A stretch of DNA of 63,892 bases from the NCBI GenBank assembly GCA_905215465.1, contig CAJMPT010000009.1:1-63892 (forward strand), written 5' to 3'. This document shows positions 57,523 through 63,892 of the stretch, one piece after another. Source of the DNA: an uncultured bacterium. Its GTDB lineage: Bacteria; Actinomycetota; Coriobacteriia; Coriobacteriales; Atopobiaceae. Each line of letters opens with the position of its first letter. Positions within the stretch are counted from its first letter, which is position 1. Made by a program: the position numbers and the translations under genes. The notes under the pieces were generated by a model. That model searched no databases and was not told where the DNA came from. It was given only the letters and a program-made list of their open reading frames with translations.

Positions 57523-57867
57523 ATGCATGAGCTCGGCATAGTCTTCCACGTCATCAAGATGGTCGAGGAGGTGGGGGAGGAGAACTCCCTCACCTCCGTG
57601 GCCCGCGTGGGCCTGGCCTTGGGCGAGGTCTCTGGCGTCCTGCCCGACTACCTGCAGGACTGCTGGAAGTGGGCCGTCCAGAAGAGCGACCTTCTGGCCG
57701 GCTCTGTCCTCGACGTCCGCAAGGTGGAGGCGGTCACCGTCTGCAACTCCTGCGGCAAGACCTACGGCACCGTGGCCCATGGCAAGGTCTGCCCGCACTG
57801 CGGCAGCGCCGACACCGTCCTTCTCCGCGGCAACGAGGTCGAACTCGAGGAGATCGAGGCCAAGTAG
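57523..57867 (+). CDS. hypA: HypA/HybF hydrogenase nickel chaperone
   Basis: 114 residues. The nickel-binding MHE N-terminus is present (MHELGIVFHVIKMVEEVG), and a zinc site CNSCGKTYGT...CPHCGS. Works with HypB in nickel delivery. It begins three bases after the oxidoreductase stop. No hydrogenase structural gene or hypCDEF is in the window. Confidence 0.95.
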   Translation: MHELGIVFHVIKMVEEVGEENSLTSVARVGLALGEVSGVLPDYLQDCWKWAVQKSDLLAGSVLDVRKVEAVTVCNSCGKTYGTVAHGKVCPHCGSADTVLLRGNEVELEEIEAK

Positions 57868-57934
57868 GGCGGAGCGGCCAGAGGCCCTTCTCGCCGGGAG
57901 CTCCGCGTCCATCTGTGTATGCGGCGTGGAGAAT

Positions 57935-57987
57935 GGATACGCCCGGCTCCGTGGCGTTTTGACATCAGGAATAGCGCGGCGTAATGT
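57935..57987 (+). promoter_or_regulatory. Promoter of rpsL-rpsG-fusA-rpsJ, with upstream 12-mer
   Basis: TTGACA (57959-57964), 17 bases, TAATGT (57982-57987). GGATACGCCCGG (57935-57946) ends 12 bases before the -35 box. Confidence 0.78.
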
Positions 57988-58077
57988 TCATCGTCGCGTC
58001 AATCCGGGGCAGCGGTGCTGCGCAGCCCTTGAATACACAACAAAGAAGCACGTCGATAGGTATAGAAGGAGAGAGCT

Positions 58078-58449
58078 TTGCCTACTATCAACCAGCTGGT
58101 TCGCAAGGGACGCACGAGCGTCAAGTCCAAGTCCAAGAACGCAGCCCTGCAGCACAACCCCCAGAAGCGTGGCGTCTGCACCCGCGTCTTCACCACCACG
58201 CCCAAGAAGCCGAACTCGGCTCTTCGTAAGGTCGCCCGTGTCCGTCTCGTCAACGGCATCGAGGTCACCGCTTACATCCCCGGCGAGGGCCACAACCTCC
58301 AGGAGCACTCCATCGTCCTGATCCGTGGCGGCCGCGTCCGTGACCTCCCGGGTGTCCGCTACAAGATCGTCCGTGGCGCCTACGACTGCGCCGCCGTCCA
58401 GAACCGCCAGAAGGCCCGTTCTCGCTACGGCACCAAGCGCGCCAAGTAG
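58078..58449 (+). CDS. rpsL: 30S ribosomal protein S12
   Basis: 123 residues, start TTG after GAAGGAGAG (MPTINQLVRKGRTSVKSKSK). The decoding-centre loops TTPKKPNSALRKVARV and PGEGHNLQEHSIVLIRGG keep the usual streptomycin-sensitive lysines. First gene of the str operon. Confidence 0.98.
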   Translation: MPTINQLVRKGRTSVKSKSKNAALQHNPQKRGVCTRVFTTTPKKPNSALRKVARVRLVNGIEVTAYIPGEGHNLQEHSIVLIRGGRVRDLPGVRYKIVRGAYDCAAVQNRQKARSRYGTKRAK

Positions 58450-58494
58450 TCAAACCAACCGCCACACTCGCTTTTTAGATCTTAGGAGAAACAA

Positions 58495-58968
58495 ATGCCG
58501 CGTCGTGCATCTGCAAAGACCCGTCGTGAGGTTCAGCCTGACGCCGTCTACAACAACCGTCTTGTGACCCAGCTGATCAACAAGGTCCTGCTGGACGGCA
58601 AGAAGGCCACCGCCGAGCGCATCGTCTACGGTGCCTTCGACATCGTCAAGGAGAAGTCCGGCGACGATCCCCTGGCCGTCTTCAAGAAGGCTATGGACAA
58701 CATCCGTCCGACCCTCGAGGTCAAGCCCAAGCGCGTCGGTGGCGCCACCTACCAGGTGCCCATGGAGGTCAACTCCCGTCGTGCCACCACCCTCGCCATC
58801 CGCTGGATGGTCAACTTCTCTCGCGCCCGCAAGGAGAAGACCATGGCCGAGCGTCTTGCCAACGAGATCATCGACGCCTCCAACGGCGTGGGTGCCTCCG
58901 TCAAGAAGCGTGAGGACCTCTTCAAGATGGCCGAGGCCAACCGCGCGTTCTCTCACTACCGCTTCTAG
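58495..58968 (+). CDS. rpsG: 30S ribosomal protein S7
   Basis: 157 residues: PRRASAKTRREVQPDAVYNN, then KPKRVGGATYQVPMEVNSRR, a typical S7 core. AGGAGAA precedes the ATG. Primary 16S-binding protein of the small-subunit head. Confidence 0.98.
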   Translation: MPRRASAKTRREVQPDAVYNNRLVTQLINKVLLDGKKATAERIVYGAFDIVKEKSGDDPLAVFKKAMDNIRPTLEVKPKRVGGATYQVPMEVNSRRATTLAIRWMVNFSRARKEKTMAERLANEIIDASNGVGASVKKREDLFKMAEANRAFSHYRF

Positions 58969-58994
58969 TTCGCTGACCCGAGGAGAAGCTACAC

Positions 58995-61088
58995 ATGGCT
59001 AAGGCTAAGTACAAGCTCGAAGACCTTCGTAACATCGGCATCATGGCTCACATCGATGCCGGTAAGACGACCACTACCGAGCGCATTCTTTACTACACCG
59101 GCAAGACCCACAAGATCGGTGAGGTCCACGATGGCGCTGCCACCATGGACTGGATGGTTCAGGAGCAGGAGCGCGGCGTTACCATTACCTCCGCTGCCAC
59201 CACGTGCTTCTGGAAGGACCACGTCATCCAGATCATCGACACCCCGGGCCACGTTGACTTCACGGCCGAGGTCGAGCGCTGCCTGCGCGTCCTCGACGGT
59301 GCCGTCGCCGTCTTCGACGCCGTCGCCGGCGTCCAGCCGCAGTCCGAGACCGTTTGGCGTCAGGCCACCAAGTACAACGTGCCTCGCATCGCCTTCATCA
59401 ACAAGTACGACCGCATCGGCTCTGACTTCTTCCACGCCATCGACACCATGAAGGAGCGCCTGCACGCTCCGGCCGTGGCCGCCCAGATCCCCATGGGCTC
59501 CGAGGCTAACTTCTGGGGTCTCATCGACCTGGTCACCATGACCGCTTGGGACTTCAAGGAGGACGCCAAGGGCATGATTTACCCCGAGCCCATGGATTCC
59601 ATCCCCGAGGAGTTTGCTGACATCGTCGCCGAGAAGCGCGAGGAGCTGCTCGACGCCGCCGCCAACTACGACGATGAGATCATGGAGGCCGTCCTCGAGG
59701 ACGCCGAGGTCCCCGTGGACAAGCTCAAGGGTGCCATCCGCGCTGGCGTCATCGACGGCGGCATCAACCCCGTCTTCGTAGGCTCCGCCTACAAGAACAA
59801 GGGCATCCAGGAGCTTCTCGACGCCGTCGTCGACTACCTGCCGAGCCCGCTCGACGTCAAGGAGATCGACGGCACCACGCCCAAGGGCGAGGAGGCCGTC
59901 CGCCACGCCGACATCAAGGAGCCCTTCTCCGCTCTGGCCTTCAAGATCATGACCGACCCGTATGTTGGTAAGCTCACCTACATCCGCGTCTACTCTGGTC
60001 AGGCCGAGGCCGGCTCCTACGTCTACAACTCCGTCAAGGACGGCCGCGAGCGTCTGGGCCGCATCCTCGAGATGAACGCCAACGAGCGCGTTGACCGTGA
60101 GGAGTGCTCCGCTGGCGACATCGTCGCCTGCGTCGGCATGAAGAACACCACTACCGGTGACACCCTCTGCGACGAGAAGCACCCGATCATCCTCGAGTCC
60201 ATCCAGTTCGCCGATCCCGTCATCGACGTCGCCGTCGAGCCCAAGACCAAGGCCGAGCAGGACAAGATGTCCGTTGGCCTTGCCAAGCTCGCCGAGGAGG
60301 ACCCGACCTTCCAGGTCCACACCGACCACGAGACCGGCCAGACCATCATCGCCGGCATGGGCGAGCTGCACCTCGAGATCATCGTCGACCGTCTGCGTCG
60401 CGAGTTCAAGGTTGACTGCAACGTGGGTAAGCCCCAGGTTGCCTACCGCGAGACCTGTGGCCACGCCGTCCAGAAGGCCGAGGGCAAGTTCGTCCGCCAG
60501 TCCGGTGGCCGCGGCCAGTACGGCCACGCCGTCATCGACATCGAGCCGAACGAGGAGGGCAAGGGCTACGAGTTCGAGAACGCCATCGTCGGTGGCGTCG
60601 TCCCGAAGGAGTACATCCCCTCCATCGACAAGGGCATCCAGGAGGCGCTGCAGAACGGCGTCATCGCCGGCTACCCGGTCGTCGACGTCAAGGTCAAGCT
60701 GATCGACGGTTCCTACCACGAGGTCGACTCCTCCGAGGCCGCCTTCAAGATCGCCGGCTCCATGGCCATCAAGGACGCCCTCAAGAAGTCCGACCCCGTC
60801 CTGCTCGAGCCTGTCGAGAAGGTCGAGGTTGAGACCCCCGAGCAGTACATGGGCGACGTCATGGGCAACCTGACCTCCCGCCGCGGCAAGATCGAGGGCA
60901 TGGAGGACCGTCACGGCACCAAGGTCATCACCGCCAAGGTGCCTCTGGGCGAGATGTTCGGTTACGCCACCGACCTCCGCTCCCAGACCCAGGGTCGCGC
61001 GAGCTACACCATGCAGTTCGACTGCTACGAGCCCGTCCCCAAGTCTGTTCGTGACGAGATCGTCGCCAAGAACGGCGGCACCAACTAA
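58995..61088 (+). CDS. fusA: Elongation factor G
   Basis: 697 residues. G1 AHIDAGKTTTTERILYYTG, RGVTITSAATTCFW (switch I), DTPGHVDFTAEVERCLRVLD, and NKYDRIGSDF as G4. Domains II-V are complete, ending LRSQTQGRASYTMQF. Drives translocation. It follows rpsG after 26 bases. Confidence 0.98.
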   Translation: MAKAKYKLEDLRNIGIMAHIDAGKTTTTERILYYTGKTHKIGEVHDGAATMDWMVQEQERGVTITSAATTCFWKDHVIQIIDTPGHVDFTAEVERCLRVLDGAVAVFDAVAGVQPQSETVWRQATKYNVPRIAFINKYDRIGSDFFHAIDTMKERLHAPAVAAQIPMGSEANFWGLIDLVTMTAWDFKEDAKGMIYPEPMDSIPEEFADIVAEKREELLDAAANYDDEIMEAVLEDAEVPVDKLKGAIRAGVIDGGINPVFVGSAYKNKGIQELLDAVVDYLPSPLDVKEIDGTTPKGEEAVRHADIKEPFSALAFKIMTDPYVGKLTYIRVYSGQAEAGSYVYNSVKDGRERLGRILEMNANERVDREECSAGDIVACVGMKNTTTGDTLCDEKHPIILESIQFADPVIDVAVEPKTKAEQDKMSVGLAKLAEEDPTFQVHTDHETGQTIIAGMGELHLEIIVDRLRREFKVDCNVGKPQVAYRETCGHAVQKAEGKFVRQSGGRGQYGHAVIDIEPNEEGKGYEFENAIVGGVVPKEYIPSIDKGIQEALQNGVIAGYPVVDVKVKLIDGSYHEVDSSEAAFKIAGSMAIKDALKKSDPVLLEPVEKVEVETPEQYMGDVMGNLTSRRGKIEGMEDRHGTKVITAKVPLGEMFGYATDLRSQTQGRASYTMQFDCYEPVPKSVRDEIVAKNGGTN

Positions 61089-61124
61089 ACGACCCGAGCC
61101 TTAGCTCATTACGGAGGTACCAAA

Positions 61125-61433
61125 GTGTCAAGCCAGAAGATCAGGATTCGCCTCAAGGGCTACGACCACGAGGTCGTTGATCAGTCCGCCAAGCTCATCG
61201 TGGACACCGCCCAGAAGACCGGCGCCCGCGTGTCCGGTCCCATCCCCCTGCCGACCGAGCGCAACCTGTACTGCGTCATCCGCTCGCCGCACAAGGACAA
61301 GGACTCCCGCGACGAGTTCGAGATGCGCACCCACAAGCGCCTCATCGACATCCTCGACCCCTCTTCCAGCACCGTCGATTCCCTCATGCGTCTCGACCTC
61401 CCCGCTGGCGTGGACATCGAGATCAAGCTCTAA
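61125..61433 (+). CDS. rpsJ: 30S ribosomal protein S10
   Basis: 102 residues, start GTG after GGAGG. QKIRIRLKGYDHEVVDQSAK and RSPHKDKDSRDEFEMRTHKR mark S10 (also NusE). A terminator follows rather than rplC, so the S10 operon is split here. Confidence 0.98.
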   Translation: MSSQKIRIRLKGYDHEVVDQSAKLIVDTAQKTGARVSGPIPLPTERNLYCVIRSPHKDKDSRDEFEMRTHKRLIDILDPSSSTVDSLMRLDLPAGVDIEIKL

Positions 61434-61456
61434 GCTCTAGCGCCTAGAGTCTCATG

Positions 61457-61490
61457 CGCCCCCGAGAGCAATCGCTCCCGGGGGCGTTTT
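61457..61490 (+). terminator. Terminator after rpsJ
   Basis: Outer stem CGCCCCCG/CGGGGGCG with inner GAGC/GCTC, followed by TTTT. It ends the str-type transcript. Confidence 0.88.
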
Positions 61491-61584
61491 GCGCTTCTTG
61501 TCGCCACATACAAACGGCGGCGGTGGTGGCGAGGCGTTGACGGCAGCGTAGAATGGCAAAAGAAATTGCAGGCAGGAGGGTGCT

Positions 61585-62193
61585 TTGAAGCGACTGTATT
61601 TGGTGCGGCACGGACAGACGGAGTTCAACCTGGCAAAGCTCGTCCAGGGGCGGTGCGACTCGCCGCTGACGGAGCTGGGTCGTGCGCAGGCCCTGGCCGC
61701 CGGCGCATGGCTGGCTGACCACGACGTGCGTCCCGATGCGGTGGGAACTTCTCCTTTGGGCCGTGCCTTTGCCACAACCGGCCTGCTCATGAGCGTGCTC
61801 ACTGAGCACGGCCTTCTGGACCACAGCGTGGCGCCGCAGGTGACGCCCGGCCTCATGGAGCGCGACTACGGCACCTTCGAGCGCGGGCCTCAGTCGGACG
61901 TTCCGGCAAATGTGTGGGACCCCGGAGACGCCCTCGTGACCTGCGGAGGAGAGGGCAACGCCGCCCTGCGCTCCCGCGTCCTTGCGGCCCTGCGCGCCCT
62001 TCTCGCCCCTGGGGATGTCACCTGCGCCCTGGCCGTCTCACACGGATCTGCCTCCAAGCAGTTCCTCGCCGCCGTCCTTTCCGGCGAGAAGGACGTGCCT
62101 AAGGTCCTTCCTAACTGCGCAATCATGGTTTGCGACTACGACCCCGCCTCTGGTGAGTTCTTTGTGAGACAGATCGTCGACCCCCTTGCCTAG
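61585..62193 (+). CDS. Histidine phosphatase family protein (phosphoglycerate-mutase-like)
   Basis: 202 residues, start TTG behind AGGAGGG. Catalytic RHG motif YLVRHGQTEFNLAKLVQGRC at the N-terminus, later the second His in ALAVSHGSASKQF, and an Arg/Glu pocket (TPGLMERDYGTF). Likely a cofactor-independent phosphatase acting on small phosphate esters, not a true glycolytic mutase. It interrupts the otherwise conserved rpsJ-rplC junction. Confidence 0.9.
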   Translation: MKRLYLVRHGQTEFNLAKLVQGRCDSPLTELGRAQALAAGAWLADHDVRPDAVGTSPLGRAFATTGLLMSVLTEHGLLDHSVAPQVTPGLMERDYGTFERGPQSDVPANVWDPGDALVTCGGEGNAALRSRVLAALRALLAPGDVTCALAVSHGSASKQFLAAVLSGEKDVPKVLPNCAIMVCDYDPASGEFFVRQIVDPLA

Positions 62194-62199
62194 GCCTAT

Positions 62200-62421
62200 G
62201 GATACGCCCGGACCGGGGGATTTTCTCGCCGCAGGTAGACGGCTCAAAAACTTCTGCGTAGAGATTGTGAATCGGCTTTGCCGTGTGTAATATAGACAGG
62301 CTGCCTAACTGGGGACATTTATGCGTCGCCAAGACGGCAGCATGTATCGGATGTGGTCCGCTGGGGTTGGGGCAAAGGGTGCCCCACATGGTCCCATGAC
62401 CACCGAGGGTTAGGAAAGAGC
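62200..62421 (+). promoter_or_regulatory. Promoter and leader of the rplC operon
   Basis: A third copy of GGATACGCCCGG (62200-62211) lies upstream of TTGTGA (62265-62270), 17 bases, TAATAT (62288-62293). The leader of about 120 bases contains TGGGGCAAAGGGTGCCCCA, a hairpin that could carry L4-type autoregulation (inference). Confidence 0.6.
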
Positions 62422-63042
62422 ATGGTCAGCACCATCCTTGGCCGCAAGCTCGGAATGACGCAGGTTTGGGACGAGAACGACAACGTCGTGCCCGTCACCG
62501 TCATCCAGGCTGGCCCCTGCACCGTCTCGCAGGTCAAGACGAAGGCGTCCGACGGCTACGACGCCGTCCAGATCGGCTTCGGAGACATCTCCGCCAAGCA
62601 CGTCAACAAGCCCATGGCTGGTCACTTCGCCAAGGCCGGCGTCGAGCCGATGCGCTTCCTGCGCGAGGTCCGCGTCGAGAACGGCGAGGAGCACCACACC
62701 GGCGACGTCGTGACCGTCGCTGACTTCGCTGACGTCAAGTCCGTCGACGTCATCGGCACCTCCAAGGGCAAGGGTTTCCAGGGCACCGTCAAGCGCTGGA
62801 ACTTCTCCCGTGGCCCGATGACCCACGGCTGCCGCAACCAGCGCAAGCCTGGTTCCATCGGCCAGTGCGCCTACCCCGCCCGCGTCCGCAAGGGCCTGCA
62901 CATGTACGGCCACATGGGCGACGCGCGCGTCACGGTCAAGAACCTCAAGCTCGTCCGCGTTGACGCCGAGCAGAACCTCATGCTCGTCAAGGGCGCTGTC
63001 CCCGGCGGCAAGAACGGTCTCGTCCAGGTCCGCATGGCCTAA
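62422..63042 (+). CDS. rplC: 50S ribosomal protein L3
   Basis: 206 residues: MVSTILGRKLGMTQVWDEND and the conserved loop KGKGFQGTVKRW, then RKPGSIGQCAYPARVRKG at the peptidyl-transferase-facing tip. The start follows AGGAAAGAG. First gene of the shortened S10 operon. Confidence 0.98.
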   Translation: MVSTILGRKLGMTQVWDENDNVVPVTVIQAGPCTVSQVKTKASDGYDAVQIGFGDISAKHVNKPMAGHFAKAGVEPMRFLREVRVENGEEHHTGDVVTVADFADVKSVDVIGTSKGKGFQGTVKRWNFSRGPMTHGCRNQRKPGSIGQCAYPARVRKGLHMYGHMGDARVTVKNLKLVRVDAEQNLMLVKGAVPGGKNGLVQVRMA

Positions 63043-63085
63043 GGGCCCCAAGAAGTCAAACTCTTAGGCTAACAAGGAGGACAGA

Positions 63086-63712
63086 ATGTCCAAGTACGCC
63101 ATCAAGAACGTTGAGGGGGCTCAGGTCGCCGAGGCCGAGCTCGCCGACAGCGTCTTCGGCATCGAGCCGAACATCCCCTGCATCCACCAGGTCGTGGTTT
63201 GCCAGGACGCCTGCAAGCGTCAGGGTACCCATTCCACCAAGAACCGTCACGACGTCTCTGGCGGCGGCTCCAAGCCCTACCGCCAGAAGGGCACCGGCCG
63301 TGCTCGTCAGGGTTCCATCCGCGCTGGTCAGTGGACCGGCGGCGGCGTGATCTTTGGACCCACCCCGCACTCCCACGCCAAGCGCGTCAACCACAAGATG
63401 GTCAAGGTCGCCATGCGCGGCGTCCTCTCCGGCAAGGTTGCCGACGGCGAGCTCGTCCTCGTCGACTCCCTTGACTTCGAGAAGCCCTGCACCAAGCAGG
63501 CCGTTGCCATCCTCAACGCCCTCGGCGTTGCTGGCAAGCGCGTCACCGTCGTCGTCGACGACGAGGCCGTCAACGCTTACCTCTCCTTCCGCAACATCGA
63601 GAAGGTCACCATCATTGGCGTTTCCGAGGCCAACACCCGCTACCTCATTGACAACGGCGCCCTCGTCATGACCGCCGACGTCTGCAAGAAGCTTGAGGAG
63701 GTGCTCGCTTAA
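63086..63712 (+). CDS. rplD: 50S ribosomal protein L4
   Basis: 208 residues: SRNRHDVSGGGSKPYRQKGT-type loop (seen as KNRHDVSGGGSKPYRQKGTG), GRARQGSIRAGQWTGGGVIF. AAGGAGG precedes the ATG. L4 lines the exit tunnel and can repress its own operon. Confidence 0.98.
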   Translation: MSKYAIKNVEGAQVAEAELADSVFGIEPNIPCIHQVVVCQDACKRQGTHSTKNRHDVSGGGSKPYRQKGTGRARQGSIRAGQWTGGGVIFGPTPHSHAKRVNHKMVKVAMRGVLSGKVADGELVLVDSLDFEKPCTKQAVAILNALGVAGKRVTVVVDDEAVNAYLSFRNIEKVTIIGVSEANTRYLIDNGALVMTADVCKKLEEVLA

Positions 63713-63892
63713 ATGAACTCCCTCTACAACGTCATCATCCGCCCGATCATCTCTGAGCGTTCCTACGACCTCATGGAGCAGGGCAAGTACACCTTTGAGG
63801 TGGCCAAGGACGCTCCCAAGCAGGAGATCCGTCAGGCTGTGGAGAAGCTCTTCAACGTCCACGTTGTCAAGGTCAACACCATGAACGTCCGT
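63713..63892 (+). CDS. rplW: 50S ribosomal protein L23 (5' part, cut by window edge)
   Basis: 60 codons are visible from the ATG directly behind the rplD stop: NVIIRPIISERSYDLMEQGK, then YTFEVAKDAPKQEIRQAVEK, a typical L23 start. The remainder lies outside the window. Confidence 0.95.
   Translation, partial: MNSLYNVIIRPIISERSYDLMEQGKYTFEVAKDAPKQEIRQAVEKLFNVHVVKVNTMNVR

Noticed and set aside
54985..57912. 975-codon open frame on the minus strand
   Set aside because: Antisense to the hyp-linked oxidoreductase and hypA; no recognisable protein.
61585..62193. Glycolytic phosphoglycerate mutase (gpmA)
   Set aside because: The protein is shorter than GpmA and lacks its full signature; a general histidine phosphatase fits better.

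Overview
The window is GC-rich, Gram-positive-type DNA: strong AAGGAGG-like ribosome binding sites, dense operons and Rho-independent terminators. It most resembles an actinobacterium of the class Coriobacteriia (Olsenella/Atopobium/Collinsella type). Pointers are Firmicutes-like blocks of gene order (veg-ispE and clpC-disA-ispD-ispF-cysS-rlmB-yacP), a LuxR regulator with an integral-membrane sensor half, and actinobacterial-style ftsB-ppx pairing. The taxonomic call is inference; no 16S gene is present.

Layout. 1-4.8 kb: a GntR/UTRA regulator divergent from a sugar-amine operon (SIS deglycase plus a mannose-family PTS: EIIAB, EIIC, EIID). 4.9-7.9 kb: mazG, an FtsB/DivIC-like division protein, a Ppx/GppA phosphatase, tRNA-Leu and tRNA-Glu. 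8.0-13.3 kb is the most accessory stretch: an SdpR/SdpI-like pair with a palindromic operator, an endolysin fragment, a candidate structured small RNA, a Fic protein, an array of palindromes, and two paralogous proteins of unknown function. 13.5-23.5 kb: iron alcohol dehydrogenase, murE, tRNA-Val, rph-rdgB, nagB, an M24 peptidase, veg-ispE, tRNA-Pro and a membrane LuxR regulator. 23.5-31 kb: a repeat-rich spacer, a DUF362 iron-sulfur protein, a spermidine-synthase-like protein, a TatA with zinc ribbon, greA, a lysyl-tRNA synthetase fused to an HD hydrolase, and a PD-(D/E)XK protein.

31.3-39.5 kb: clpC, disA, ispD, ispF, cysS, rlmB and yacP. 39.5-63.9 kb is the translation/transcription core: tRNAs, tuf, rpmG, tRNA-Trp, secE, nusG, rplK, rplA, the L10 leader with rplJ-rplL, rpoB and rpoC. 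It is interrupted by hypB, a 968-residue flavin/Fe-S oxidoreductase and hypA, then resumes with rpsL, rpsG, fusA, rpsJ, an inserted histidine phosphatase, rplC, rplD and the start of rplW.

The most interesting observations are the LysRS-HD fusion, the TatA-zinc-ribbon fusion, the hypB/oxidoreductase/hypA cluster, a promoter-hairpin-terminator candidate RNA near 9.5 kb, and several DNA repeat families, above all the strongly over-represented nonamer CTTCTCGCC. I saw no rRNA, CRISPR array, intact insertion sequence or replication origin.
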